From a bacterium (lineage in GTDB: Bacteria; Eremiobacterota; Eremiobacteria; Baltobacterales; Baltobacteraceae): 11,502 bases of DNA. Positions 1 to 6,112 of the stretch are shown one piece after another. The position numbers and the translations under genes were made by a program. The notes beneath the pieces are model-generated. The model saw nothing but the letters and a program-made list of their open reading frames with translations. It did no database searches and was not told the origin of the DNA. Within the stretch, counting starts at the first letter, position 1, and each line of letters starts with the position of its first letter. Location: contig JAJXVC010000034.1 of the NCBI GenBank assembly GCA_021782295.1, positions 1-11,502 on the forward strand, in the 5' to 3' direction.

Positions 1-119
1 CACTTCCGGCGCTGCGCGATGCCGGCATTCCGACTCTCGCCGCAACGCACGATCCTGCGCTCGTCGAGATCGCCGACCGCACCGTGCTGCTACGCGAGCG
101 CCGCATCGTCATCGCGTAA
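1..119 (+). CDS. ABC-type ATPase, C-terminal end only (partial)
   Basis: This is the last 38 codons of an open frame that enters from the left edge (codons start at base 3) and stops at TAA 117-119. The translation reads LRDAGIPTLAATHDPALVEI, followed by ADRTVLLRERRIVIA. The ATHDPAL segment matches the H-loop (switch) histidine region of ABC transporter nucleotide-binding domains, and the following ADRTVLLR..RIV matches the usual last strand. In this family the H-loop His contacts the ATP gamma-phosphate. The fragment resembles the ends of CydC/CydD-type exporters and of many importer ATPases, so the substrate and subfamily cannot be told. No accessory domain follows the ATPase core. Recognition of the family is fairly secure; anything more specific is not. 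Confidence 0.7.
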   Translation, partial: LPALRDAGIPTLAATHDPALVEIADRTVLLRERRIVIA

Positions 120-130
120 CGCAGCATTTC

Positions 131-266
131 CGTCATTCCGAGTAGCCGCGCAATCGCTCCGTCATCCCGAGTAGCCGCGCAATCGCTCCGTCATCCCGAG
201 TAGCCGCGCAATCGCTCCGTCATCCCGAGTAGCCGCGCAATCGCTCCGTCATCCCGAGTAGCCGCC
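131..266. repeat. 29-bp tandem repeat, four full copies plus a partial fifth
   Basis: The unit begins CGTCATCCCGAGTAGCC and continues GCGCAATCGCTC. Copies start at 131, 160, 189, 218 and 247. The first copy differs from the others by one base (T in place of C after GTCAT), the next three are identical, and the fifth departs from the unit after about 20 bp and runs into the palindromic element at 248-373. The first half of each unit equals the left end of that element, so the array looks like a local expansion of one end of a REP-like repeat by slippage or unequal exchange. No spacers separate the copies and no cas genes are nearby, so this is not CRISPR. Together with the next three entries it fills the gene-free stretch 120-518. 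Confidence 0.95.
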
Positions 267-373
267 CGCAGGGCGGCGTATCGAGGGAGCGCTTCCAACG
301 TGCGCCTCGATACGCTGCGGAGCCTGTCCTGAGCGAGCGAAGCGAGTCGAAGGGGCAGCTACTCGGCGTGACA
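248..373. repeat. REP/MITE-like palindromic element with nested inverted repeats
   Basis: Outer arms 248-267 (GTCATCCCGAGTAGCC...) and 353-372 (...GCTACTCGGCGTGAC) are inverted repeats matching at 17 of 20 positions. Inside them lies a perfect 11-bp inverted pair, GCGTATCGAGG at 276-286 and CCTCGATACGC at 305-315. A perfect 7-bp hairpin with a GCA loop sits at 261-277. The right half carries a GAGCGAGCGAAGCGAG motif at 331-346. The whole can fold into a long branched hairpin and has no coding capacity. It lies between the 3' ends of the ABC gene and the lipoprotein gene. A related element lies at 9085-9148, so this is a dispersed family within the genome. Confidence 0.85.
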
Positions 374-448
374 ACGTGCGCCTCGAAACGCTGCGGAGCC
401 TGTCCTGAGCGAGCGAAGCGAGTCGAAGGGGCAGCTACTCGGCGTGAC
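297..448. repeat. 76-bp direct duplication of the element's right half
   Basis: Bases 297-372 and 373-448 are adjacent direct copies with a period of exactly 76 bp and a single visible difference (T311 versus A387). Each copy runs from AACGTGCGCCTCGA through CCTGTCCTGAGCGAGCG to CTACTCGGCGTGAC. The one substitution breaks the perfect inner inverted repeat in the second copy. The near identity points to a recent duplication of the right half of the palindromic element. Confidence 0.95.
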
Positions 449-465
449 AGAGGCTGCTACACCGC

Positions 466-507
466 TGTCATCCCGAGCAGCCGCCCGCAAGGCGGCGTAT
501 CGAGGGA
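466..507. repeat. Additional left-end copy of the REP-like element
   Basis: TGTCATCCCGAGCAGCC at 466-482, then a GCCGCC/GGCGGC hairpin (480-485 with 491-496) and GTATCGAGGGA up to 507, repeat bases 247-287 with two substitutions. It ends 12 bp before the stop codon of the minus-strand lipoprotein gene. The hairpin could slow transcription leaving that gene, but no T-run follows it on the minus strand, so it is not a standard intrinsic terminator. Confidence 0.85.
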
Positions 508-518
508 TTCTTCTGCGG

Positions 519-1685
519 TTATTTTATGACATGCCAGTTATTCATCACGTATTGAGCGCCGCTCTGCGTCACCGTCAGCGTGCCGTCGCCGAAGGCATCG
601 ACGGCGAACGTCGAGACCTGTGCGCCGGAGCTATTGGTAAGGATACCGCTGATGAAGTTGCTGCTGGTCGGCGGCTGCGAGGTATTGGTCGTCACGTTGA
701 GCGTGTCGCCGTCGACGAGTTGCGCGTTGGTGACGCTGAGGTTTTCGAGCAGGCCGGCTTTGTAGGTGGCGGTAATTGGAATCGTGTACGTCCCTTTGCT
801 GGTTCCGCCGGTCAGCGTGAAATCCGGCGTCGAGATCGGACAGGCGGTGTTTTGCGTTGCGCTTGCAACATTGAGCGCACCGATGCCGCCGACATAGCTC
901 GTGCCCGATTGCGTGCCGCTGTAGGTGACCGAGCCGTCGCTATTTACCACGCGCGTCCCGCCGGGGAGATCCCCGCCCGCCCAACCAAAGGTTTCATTGA
1001 GCGATGCGATGCCCGTTGCGTTAAAGCCGGCGCTATCGCCGCAATAGGAGCTCGTGCCGGCATTCGCTGCTGCGATGCTGTACTCGGCATTCGATTCAAT
1101 GCTCTTCACGCCGGTGAGATTGAGCGTGCTCGACACGATACGGTCGAACCCATCGGCGATAATGGGGTAGCCGTTATTCCCGAAGGTCGCATTGGAAATC
1201 GTCACGTTATCGGTACGGACCGAACTCGCAGTGGAGTTCCCTTGCGGATACTGCGAGACGGTGCGAGAAACGCTTTCGGCGTTACTGCCGATGACGGTGT
1301 ACTTGCGCACGGTGTCACGCGCGATCTGCGTGCATAGCTGGTCGTAAAAAACGATTCGTTCGCTGGAATTCGCGTCGCCGTTTTTATCGGGCACGAAATA
1401 TTCGACTCCGTTATTACACTGGCCGTTCGTGACGGATTGCGCGCTGCGGCCGACCGTAGCGAGCGGGCTCCCAACGCCGCTCTCGACGCTATTGAGTGTT
1501 TTCACCGGGGACCCGACGGCGTTCGCCGATGCAATGGAATCCTCCGACTGTATCTGAGCGCTCTGCGTCGTGGAGCCTCCGCCTCCCGAGGTTCCACCGG
1601 GTAGGCTTGGAGCGCTGCCGCCCGCGCCGCCGCAGCCGGCGAGCAAGAGCGCGGCAAGTGCGGCGTAGAGTACGTGATTGCGCAT
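519..1685 (-). CDS. Secreted lipoprotein of unknown function, 388 aa
   Basis: I do not recognise the family. The N-terminus is a classic lipoprotein signal: Met-Arg-Asn, a short hydrophobic run and the lipobox LLAGC with the lipidated Cys at residue 18, followed by a Gly/Ser-rich linker (residues 19-40). The mature part is rich in Thr, Ser, Asn and Gly with alternating beta-type sequence and has four cysteines besides the anchor (in QCNNG, QLCTQ, SYCGD and TACPI), which could form two disulfides. It ends in a beta-rich stretch finishing NNWHVIK. A Shine-Dalgarno GGAGAAG lies about 5-7 nt before the ATG, which supports this start. A longish opposite-strand frame (444-1337) is rejected because it lacks these signals. 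The protein is expected at the cell envelope, anchored to a membrane and facing the periplasm or the surface. The gene follows a second secreted-protein gene on the same strand. Confidence 0.85.
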   Translation of the reverse strand: MRNHVLYAALAALLLAGCGGAGGSAPSLPGGTSGGGGSTTQSAQIQSEDSIASANAVGSPVKTLNSVESGVGSPLATVGRSAQSVTNGQCNNGVEYFVPDKNGDANSSERIVFYDQLCTQIARDTVRKYTVIGSNAESVSRTVSQYPQGNSTASSVRTDNVTISNATFGNNGYPIIADGFDRIVSSTLNLTGVKSIESNAEYSIAAANAGTSSYCGDSAGFNATGIASLNETFGWAGGDLPGGTRVVNSDGSVTYSGTQSGTSYVGGIGALNVASATQNTACPISTPDFTLTGGTSKGTYTIPITATYKAGLLENLSVTNAQLVDGDTLNVTTNTSQPPTSSNFISGILTNSSGAQVSTFAVDAFGDGTLTVTQSGAQYVMNNWHVIK

Positions 1686-1766
1686 GGTCTTCTCCTCGAT
1701 TCAATGTGGAAATGTGCGGTTACGAAGAGAAGTCTAAGCGCACCAGCGACATGAATCTTTAGAACA

Positions 1767-1803
1767 CCATGAGAACGCCCGCTTTACCCGGACGTTCTCA
1801 TGG
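1767..1803 (-). terminator. Long hairpin between two minus-strand genes, probable terminator
   Basis: CCATGAGAACGCCCG (1767-1781) and CGGACGTTCTCATGG (1789-1803) form a 15-position stem with a 7-nt loop. The one non-complementary pair (C1778/A1792) becomes a G-U pair in minus-strand RNA, so the fold suits minus-strand transcription. It begins 33 nt after the stop of the 1837-2493 gene and lies about 80 nt before the next ATG. The sequence after the stem on the minus strand is TGTTCTAAAG, a poor T-run, so it could instead be an mRNA-stabilising hairpin or a regulator site. Confidence 0.55.
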
Positions 1804-1836
1804 GATTCTCACGTTTGCGAGCAAACGCTGCGGGAA

Positions 1837-2493
1837 CTACATCGATCCGGAGCGACCCATTGCATTGAAGTGATAGACGGCCGCAAGATCGTGCATCGCT
1901 TGGGTTAACACGGCGTGGTAATCCGCGTCGGCAGCGAGACCGTATTTTGCGTCGATATCTTTCATTACTTGGAGATGAATCGGATGCGAGACGGCGCGAT
2001 CGAGTAACACCTCGACGTTAAAACCACGACCGGTCTGCCCGGCGGCCCAGAGCGCCCCGGCAAGGGCTTTCCCGTCGTTGGGATTCGGGCTGGGCGTCTT
2101 CGGCAGCGCCACGTGTTTCGCCGTGACGATGCGCAACGAATCGGCGACAACGAAATTGAAGACCTTAAGGAACGTCGCGACCTTCTTCGCGCCGAACTTC
2201 TTATCGAGTGACGCAACCTCGGCACCGGTCTTTGCGCCCGCAAGCCGCTTCACCAACGCGAGCGAGCTAAAGTGCGCGGGGCCGCCGCCGGCAACGATCA
2301 TCGAGAGCGTTACGGGAAGCGCAGGAGCACCGGTATAGACACCGGGGCCGGAAAAACGCGAGGGAGACATCGTGACGTGGGGGAGCAACGTTCCGTGCGC
2401 CATCATGTTGCCGCTCATGCTGCTCGCAGTCGCGATGCCGGTGAGCGTTGCGACGGCGATTGCAATCGTCGCGAGAGTACGCTTGAGTTTCAT
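1837..2493 (-). CDS. Secreted protein of unknown function, 218 aa
   Basis: I do not recognise the family. The N-terminus (Met-Lys-Leu-Lys-Arg, then a hydrophobic stretch up to about residue 22 ending in IATASS) is a Sec signal peptide with an Ala-x-Ala-like cut site and no lipobox Cys. The mature protein has a Met/Gly-rich start, then helical segments around residues 80-135 (LVKRLAGAKTGAEVASLDKK, VATFLKVFNFVVADSLRIV) and 150-210, and ends MGRSGSM. It has no cysteine, so it is probably a soluble helical periplasmic or exported protein. An AAAGGA motif lies about 14 nt before the ATG, a little far for a strong ribosome site, and no better in-frame start is visible. The gene is 72 nt downstream of the isomerase gene on the same strand, so co-transcription is possible. 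Confidence 0.8.
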   Translation of the reverse strand: MKLKRTLATIAIAVATLTGIATASSMSGNMMAHGTLLPHVTMSPSRFSGPGVYTGAPALPVTLSMIVAGGGPAHFSSLALVKRLAGAKTGAEVASLDKKFGAKKVATFLKVFNFVVADSLRIVTAKHVALPKTPSPNPNDGKALAGALWAAGQTGRGFNVEVLLDRAVSHPIHLQVMKDIDAKYGLAADADYHAVLTQAMHDLAAVYHFNAMGRSGSM

Positions 2494-2565
2494 CGGTAAA
2501 ATTTCATCCTTTCGCGGGGTAGAGGCGTGATGGAATCCCGCCCTCGCTCTCCGTAACGGCTGAAC

Positions 2566-3012
2566 TCACCGCTTAGATTGGAAACGCTCCAACTCAGCGA
2601 ACGCGGCACGATCCTCCGCATCCTCGCTCGGTACGGTTGCAAACCAAGCATCGAATATCTCGCCCAACACCGCGGCGCTCGTCGCGCGCAAGCTCGCGCA
2701 GAGAACATTCGCGTCATTCCAGCGGCGGGCGCCTGCAGCGGTCGCGGCATCGCCACAGAGCGCCGCGCGGATACCGCGTACTTTGTTCGCGGCGATGCTC
2801 ACCCCGGTGCCGGTCCAGCAGAAAAGGATGCCGCTCGCGCAGATCCCCGATGCGACCGCATCGCCGACTGCATGGCCGACGCTGCTCCAACGCACCGGCA
2901 TCCCCTCGGCGAGCGCTCCGAAGAGTTGCAACTCGTGCCCCCGCCGTCGTAATTCCTCGCAGGCAAAAAAGGCCGTCTCGTGCCGCTCATCGCTTCCTAC
3001 CGCAACGATCAT
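2566..3012 (-). CDS. RpiB/LacA/LacB-family sugar-phosphate isomerase, 148 aa
   Basis: The family interconverts aldose and ketose phosphates, for example ribose 5-phosphate and ribulose 5-phosphate in the pentose phosphate pathway. The protein starts MIVAVGSDER, matching the first strand and conserved Asp of RpiB. It continues with GILFCWTGTGVSIAANK (residues 61-77, with Cys65 at the position of the catalytic Cys of E. coli RpiB), GIRAALC (80-86) and RRWNDANVL (96-104). The length of 148 aa is normal for the family. Two catalytic His positions differ: the usual Asp-His reads Asp8-Glu9, and the His before Asn-Asp is Trp98. The CWTGTG/WNDANVL form is, as I recall, a known subfamily, so the substrate may not be ribose 5-phosphate. 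The ATG at 3010-3012 is preferred over an upstream in-frame start because the homology begins here and GGAGGAGG lies 5 nt upstream. Confidence 0.85.
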   Translation of the reverse strand: MIVAVGSDERHETAFFACEELRRRGHELQLFGALAEGMPVRWSSVGHAVGDAVASGICASGILFCWTGTGVSIAANKVRGIRAALCGDAATAAGARRWNDANVLCASLRATSAAVLGEIFDAWFATVPSEDAEDRAAFAELERFQSKR

Positions 3013-3017
3013 CGCTT

Positions 3018-3025
3018 CCTCCTCC
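3018..3025 (-). promoter_or_regulatory. Ribosome binding site fixing the isomerase start
   Basis: The minus strand reads GGAGGAGG five bases before the ATG at 3010-3012. It is the strongest Shine-Dalgarno site noticed in the window and decides the short, homology-consistent start for the isomerase. The 61-bp gap 3013-3073 to the divergent Nudix gene must hold promoters for both directions, but no convincing -35/-10 pair can be read by eye. Confidence 0.75.
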
Positions 3026-3060
3026 GCACCCCGGCATAGGACGGATGCGCTACGGCAGAA

Positions 3061-3067
3061 AAGGAAG
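3061..3067 (+). promoter_or_regulatory. Ribosome binding site fixing the Nudix start
   Basis: AAGGAAG lies 6-7 nt before the ATG at 3074-3076. It supports this start over an upstream in-frame start at 2783, which would run antisense through the isomerase gene. Confidence 0.65.
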
Positions 3068-3073
3068 CCTGCG

Positions 3074-3877
3074 ATGAGCAAAATTCCTCGAGCCGCTACC
3101 GTCATGCTGCTGCGCGATATCGAGGGCGAGCCGCAGCTCTTTCTGGTGCGACGCACCGCGACGAGCACGTTCGCTCCCGACGCCTACGTTTTCCCTGGTG
3201 GGATGGTCGAACTCGCCGATACCCTTCCCGCGCTGCACGCGCGAATCGACGGCGCCGCAGCGCGCGAAACAGGCGCGCTTTTTCGCGACACGCGCGATGC
3301 GACGCTTCCGACGGAAGTCGAACACCCGGGTTCACTCGAACGCGCTTCGATTCTCGCCGCCGCGCTCCGCGAGCTCTTCGAGGAATCGGGGCTCCTCATC
3401 GCCTATCCGCGCGACGACGCGGCCGCGCCGCCGAATGCGGAGCAGCGCGCCGAGTGGCGCGCCGCACTGCGCTCGGGCGACATGAGTTTCCTCGATGTTT
3501 TGGAGGCGGGAGATCTCGTCGCTGCGGGCAGTTCGTTGGCACTCTTTTCGCATTGGGTAACGCCGCCGAACGAACCGCGACGGTACGATACCTACTTCTT
3601 TATGGCAATCGCGCCGCCGGGGCAGGAAGCCACTGCCGATCGCAGCGAGACCCATGACGGGCGTTGGTTATCGGCTCGAACGGCGCTTACGGAATACCGA
3701 GCCGGCAAACTCAACCTCGTCTATCCAACGGTCAAGCATCTCGAGCGCTTGATCGATTGCGAAGACAACTCGATCGCCATGCGCCTTGCGCTTACAAAAC
3801 CGATCGTAACGATTCAACCGACGATGCACCCCGATCGCGGATTCGTGATGCCGTCGCATCTCGAGAACGTGTGGTAG
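3074..3877 (+). CDS. NUDT19-like Nudix hydrolase, 267 aa
   Basis: Nudix enzymes cleave nucleoside diphosphate linked to X; the NUDT19 branch hydrolyses CoA and acyl-CoA diphosphate bonds. The protein opens with PRAATVMLLRD and LFLVRR, then AYVFPGGMVE (residues 38-46). The rest of the Nudix box, RELFEESGLL at 99-108, comes about 50 residues later. A Nudix box split by a long insertion is a hallmark of the NUDT19-like group. The metal-binding Glu residues of REL.EE are intact. The C-terminal half contains HWVTPPNEPRRYDTYFF (160-176), also typical of this group, and ends SHLENVW. The gene starts 61 bp from the divergent isomerase gene and its last 7 nt overlap the start of the next gene, which implies translational coupling. 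The natural substrate is inferred from family only. Confidence 0.87.
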   Translation: MSKIPRAATVMLLRDIEGEPQLFLVRRTATSTFAPDAYVFPGGMVELADTLPALHARIDGAAARETGALFRDTRDATLPTEVEHPGSLERASILAAALRELFEESGLLIAYPRDDAAAPPNAEQRAEWRAALRSGDMSFLDVLEAGDLVAAGSSLALFSHWVTPPNEPRRYDTYFFMAIAPPGQEATADRSETHDGRWLSARTALTEYRAGKLNLVYPTVKHLERLIDCEDNSIAMRLALTKPIVTIQPTMHPDRGFVMPSHLENVW

Positions 3878-4797
3878 AGCGCGTCGCGCGCTTGCGCGCG
3901 CCGAACCCGTCGGCGATGACGCTCGAGGGAACCAACACCTGGCTGCTCGCATCGCGCAACGGTGAGGCGATCTGCATCGATCCCGGTCCGGCAATTCCCG
4001 CCCACGTCGAAAGTATCGTCGCCTACCTCCGCGAGAACGATCTCCTTCTTCGCGCGATCGCGCTCACGCACGGACACCCCGACCACGTGCCGGCCGCACC
4101 GCTGCTCGCAGCGGCAACCGGAGCAAAAATCTATGCGCACCCTTTTTCGGCGGCGCCGCACGATGCGAGCCTGAGCGATAACGAAGAACTCCGCGTCGGC
4201 GATCTACGCCTTGTGGCGATCGATGCACCCGGGCACACGCTCGAGCATTTGGTTTTCTACGAACGCGAGAGCGCGACGCTCTTTACCGGCGATACGATCT
4301 TAGGAACGGGAACCGTCGTCATCGCTCCACCCGGCGGTGCGATGCGCCCGTATCAGGCAACGCTTCGTCGCTTGCGTGCCGACTTCGGCGATGCACGAGC
4401 GATCTGTTGCGGACACGGCCCGATTGTTACCGATCCACGCGCGAAGATCGAGGAATACATCGAGCACCGCGAGCGGCGCGAAGCGGAGCTCCTCGCTGCA
4501 CTCAGCGCGGGGCCGCAGACGATTCCCGATCTCGTCGAACGCATCTATCGCGATGCCGACATTCGACTTTGGGCCGCTGCCGCGCGACAGATGCTCGCCT
4601 ATCTTCTCGCCCTCGAAGAGGAGCATCGCGTTGCTGCGCAGCGACTCGAACGAGCGATGACTGCACGCGAACAGGCGATTCTCAATCCCGATTGGGTGAA
4701 CGTCGTCGGCGCGGAGCATGCGCCGTTGGTCGAGGCCGAACTCGGCGCACAGTTGCGGCTCGATACAATCTACGAGTATTCGCTCAGTCGACGGTAA
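3871..4797 (+). CDS. LACTB2-like metallo-beta-lactamase-fold hydrolase, 308 aa
   Basis: The protein carries the full set of metallo-hydrolase ligands: THGHPDH (His67, His69, Asp71, His72), PGHT (His122), FTGD (Asp141) and CGHG (His182), so a two-metal active site is expected. The N-terminal LRAPNPSAMTLEGTNTWLL and the later LSAGPQTIPDLVERIY (211-226) with its helical partner match LACTB2-like proteins, which join the hydrolase fold to a winged-helix tail; human LACTB2 is a mitochondrial RNase. About 50 residues (255-308) extend beyond that tail and I cannot assign them. The chosen start is GTG 3871, which overlaps the Nudix stop (GTGGTAG). Upstream in-frame ATG codons would duplicate the Nudix coding region and fall before the homology. 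The gene converges on the MDR gene with a 14-bp overlap. RNA or ester substrates are both possible. Confidence 0.87.
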   Translation: MVERVARLRAPNPSAMTLEGTNTWLLASRNGEAICIDPGPAIPAHVESIVAYLRENDLLLRAIALTHGHPDHVPAAPLLAAATGAKIYAHPFSAAPHDASLSDNEELRVGDLRLVAIDAPGHTLEHLVFYERESATLFTGDTILGTGTVVIAPPGGAMRPYQATLRRLRADFGDARAICCGHGPIVTDPRAKIEEYIEHRERREAELLAALSAGPQTIPDLVERIYRDADIRLWAAAARQMLAYLLALEEEHRVAAQRLERAMTAREQAILNPDWVNVVGAEHAPLVEAELGAQLRLDTIYEYSLSRR

Positions 4798-5785
4798 CGA
4801 CGACCTTTCCGAAGTTCGCACCCGATTCCAATTGCGCGACGGCGGCAACGATATCGCCTAGCGGAAAGACCGCGCCGACGATCGGTTCGATACGTTTTTG
4901 CGAGACCAGCGCGAGCATATCGCGAAAATCTTCGGGGCTTCCCATCGAAGAACCGAGTACGTCGAGTTGCTTCCAAAAAATCGAGAACGGGCGAATTTTC
5001 GCATCGCCGCCGGTGCCGCCGTAGATTGCGACGCGCCCACCCGGGCGAACGATATCGAGAATTCGCGCCAACGTCTCGCCGCCCGATCCGTCGATAGCCG
5101 CATCGATCGGTCCGCTGTTCTTTAACGTTTTAAACCACTGCGGATCGGCGGCATAATTGACGACCACGTCGGCTCCGAGCGCGCGCGCGCTTTCGAGTTT
5201 TTCGTCGCTGCTCGAGGTTACCACCGCGCGGGCGCCGATCGCCTTTGCGAAAAGCAACGCGCAACTCTGCACACCGCTTCCGATACCGGGAATCAACACC
5301 GTCTCACCCGGCTGCAAACGCGCGCGCGTCATCAACGCGCGGTACGCGGTGAGCCCCGCAAGCGGTAGCGCCGCTGCATGCTGGAAATCGAGATGCGCCG
5401 GTTTGCCGTAGACGTTTTCCGCGGGCACGCAGAGATATTGCGCGAGCGTTCCGGGCTGCGGCATACCGAGAATTCCGCTGCCGTCCGCCCAGATGCGGCG
5501 ATCCGGGCCCCAGGCGAGCATCGGGTCGATCACGACCTCCTCGCCGCGTCGAAGCCCCGTGACCCCCGCACCAAGCGCATCGATCTCGCCGCAGCCGTCG
5601 GAGCCGGGCGTGCATGGAAGCGCGATGCCGGGATAGAGGCCGCGGGTAATAAATGCGTCGCGTCGATTCAGCGCGGCGGCGCGAATGCGCACGCGCACCT
5701 CCCCGGCGGCGGGCTCGGGCAGCGGCGCATCCTCCACCCGCAGGTGCGAGGGGTCTCCGATGCTGTGTAATCGCGCGGCAATCAT
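4784..5785 (-). CDS. MDR-family NAD(P)H-dependent oxidoreductase (quinone oxidoreductase-like), 333 aa
   Basis: This is a medium-chain dehydrogenase/reductase. It has the GroES-like N-terminal domain (AALNRRDAFITRG at 37-49, PGSDGCGEI at 60-68, GEEVV at 81-85) followed by a Rossmann domain (VLIPGIGSGVQSCALLFAKA at 163-182, then RALGADVVVNY at 201-211 and RPGGRVAIYGGTGG at 247-260). The catalytic-zinc GHE motif is replaced by GSD and no four-Cys structural zinc lobe is present, so it probably works without zinc, like quinone oxidoreductases and enoyl reductases. The glycine motif GIGSGVQ departs from the common AxxGGVG. Length fits the family. The start at 5783-5785 is where the homology begins; the ribosome site is weak (AGGGCGACC). 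The substrate is unknown. The 3' end overlaps the convergent hydrolase gene. Confidence 0.85.
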   Translation of the reverse strand: MIAARLHSIGDPSHLRVEDAPLPEPAAGEVRVRIRAAALNRRDAFITRGLYPGIALPCTPGSDGCGEIDALGAGVTGLRRGEEVVIDPMLAWGPDRRIWADGSGILGMPQPGTLAQYLCVPAENVYGKPAHLDFQHAAALPLAGLTAYRALMTRARLQPGETVLIPGIGSGVQSCALLFAKAIGARAVVTSSSDEKLESARALGADVVVNYAADPQWFKTLKNSGPIDAAIDGSGGETLARILDIVRPGGRVAIYGGTGGDAKIRPFSIFWKQLDVLGSSMGSPEDFRDMLALVSQKRIEPIVGAVFPLGDIVAAVAQLESGANFGKVVVTVD

Positions 5786-5828
5786 AAAGGTCGCCCTACG
5801 CGCTCGCAGTCGCGCTCCCCTCGCAGGT

Positions 5829-5855
5829 CGCCCCGAAGGGCGGCACAAAAGTGCC
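5829..5855. other. Two small adjacent hairpins in a divergent intergenic gap
   Basis: CGCCC-CGAA-GGGCG (5829-5842) and GGCAC-AAAA-GTGCC (5842-5855) lie back to back just before the ATG at 5862, within the 76-bp gap between the divergent MDR gene and the small membrane protein gene. The second could mask or replace a ribosome site, as no Shine-Dalgarno sequence is seen there. Stems of 5 bp in GC-rich DNA can arise by chance. Confidence 0.35.
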
Positions 5856-5861
5856 CCGGGT

Positions 5862-6104
5862 ATGAAAATCGGTTCCGCCCTCAAAGGGCTTGCCAAACTG
5901 CAGCGTTCGTTCGATCTGCGCGTCGGGCCGATGCGAGCAAGCGGCCTACCGGCGGTCTTGCTTGGCGCCGCCGCCGTCGTCCTTGCCGCCGGGGCGGCGC
6001 GAGCGCTCGTGCGTGCAGGGGAGGCCCTTCCCGAAACGCTTCGCGAAGCCAAGGGGTTAGCACAGACGCTGCGCGATGCGCGCACCACTCACCTCAATCC
6101 ATAA
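5862..6104 (+). CDS. Small single-pass membrane protein, 80 aa, unknown function
   Basis: The frame encodes a basic N-terminus (MKIGSALKGLAKLQRSFDLR), one hydrophobic helix at about residues 29-50 (LPAVLLGAAAVVLAAGAARALV) and a charged amphipathic tail (ETLREAKGLAQTLRDAR). This is a plausible one-helix inner-membrane protein. I do not recognise it. The stop lies 8 nt before the bolA start, and the gene lies on the same strand as bolA, the glutaredoxin and the sulfurtransferase, so it looks like the first gene of that operon. The reservation is the lack of a visible ribosome site before ATG 5862. The opposite-strand frame here lacks any such structure. Confidence 0.6.
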   Translation: MKIGSALKGLAKLQRSFDLRVGPMRASGLPAVLLGAAAVVLAAGAARALVRAGEALPETLREAKGLAQTLRDARTTHLNP

Positions 6105-6112
6105 GAGATCCG

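Noticed and set aside
131..266. Possible CRISPR array, because of 29-bp periodic repeats
   Set aside because: The units abut with no spacers, their unit matches the end of a nearby palindromic element, and no cas genes are in the window.
444..1337. 297-codon plus-strand frame opposite the lipoprotein gene
   Set aside because: It begins inside the REP-like repeats, its Arg/Ala-rich translation has no family features, and the minus strand has a signal peptide, lipobox and ribosome site.
3013..3168. 52-residue N-terminal extension of the isomerase
   Set aside because: Homology begins at the ATG at 3010-3012, which has a strong GGAGGAGG site. The extension would cross the divergent gap and the Nudix start.
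3664..3870. Earlier in-frame start for the LACTB2-like hydrolase
   Set aside because: It would lie entirely within the Nudix coding region and precede the homology. The GTG at 3871 fits a normal coupled start.
5786..6088. 101-residue N-terminal extension of the MDR oxidoreductase
   Set aside because: It is Arg/Ala/Ser-rich shadow sequence antisense to the small membrane protein, and the MDR homology starts at 5785.
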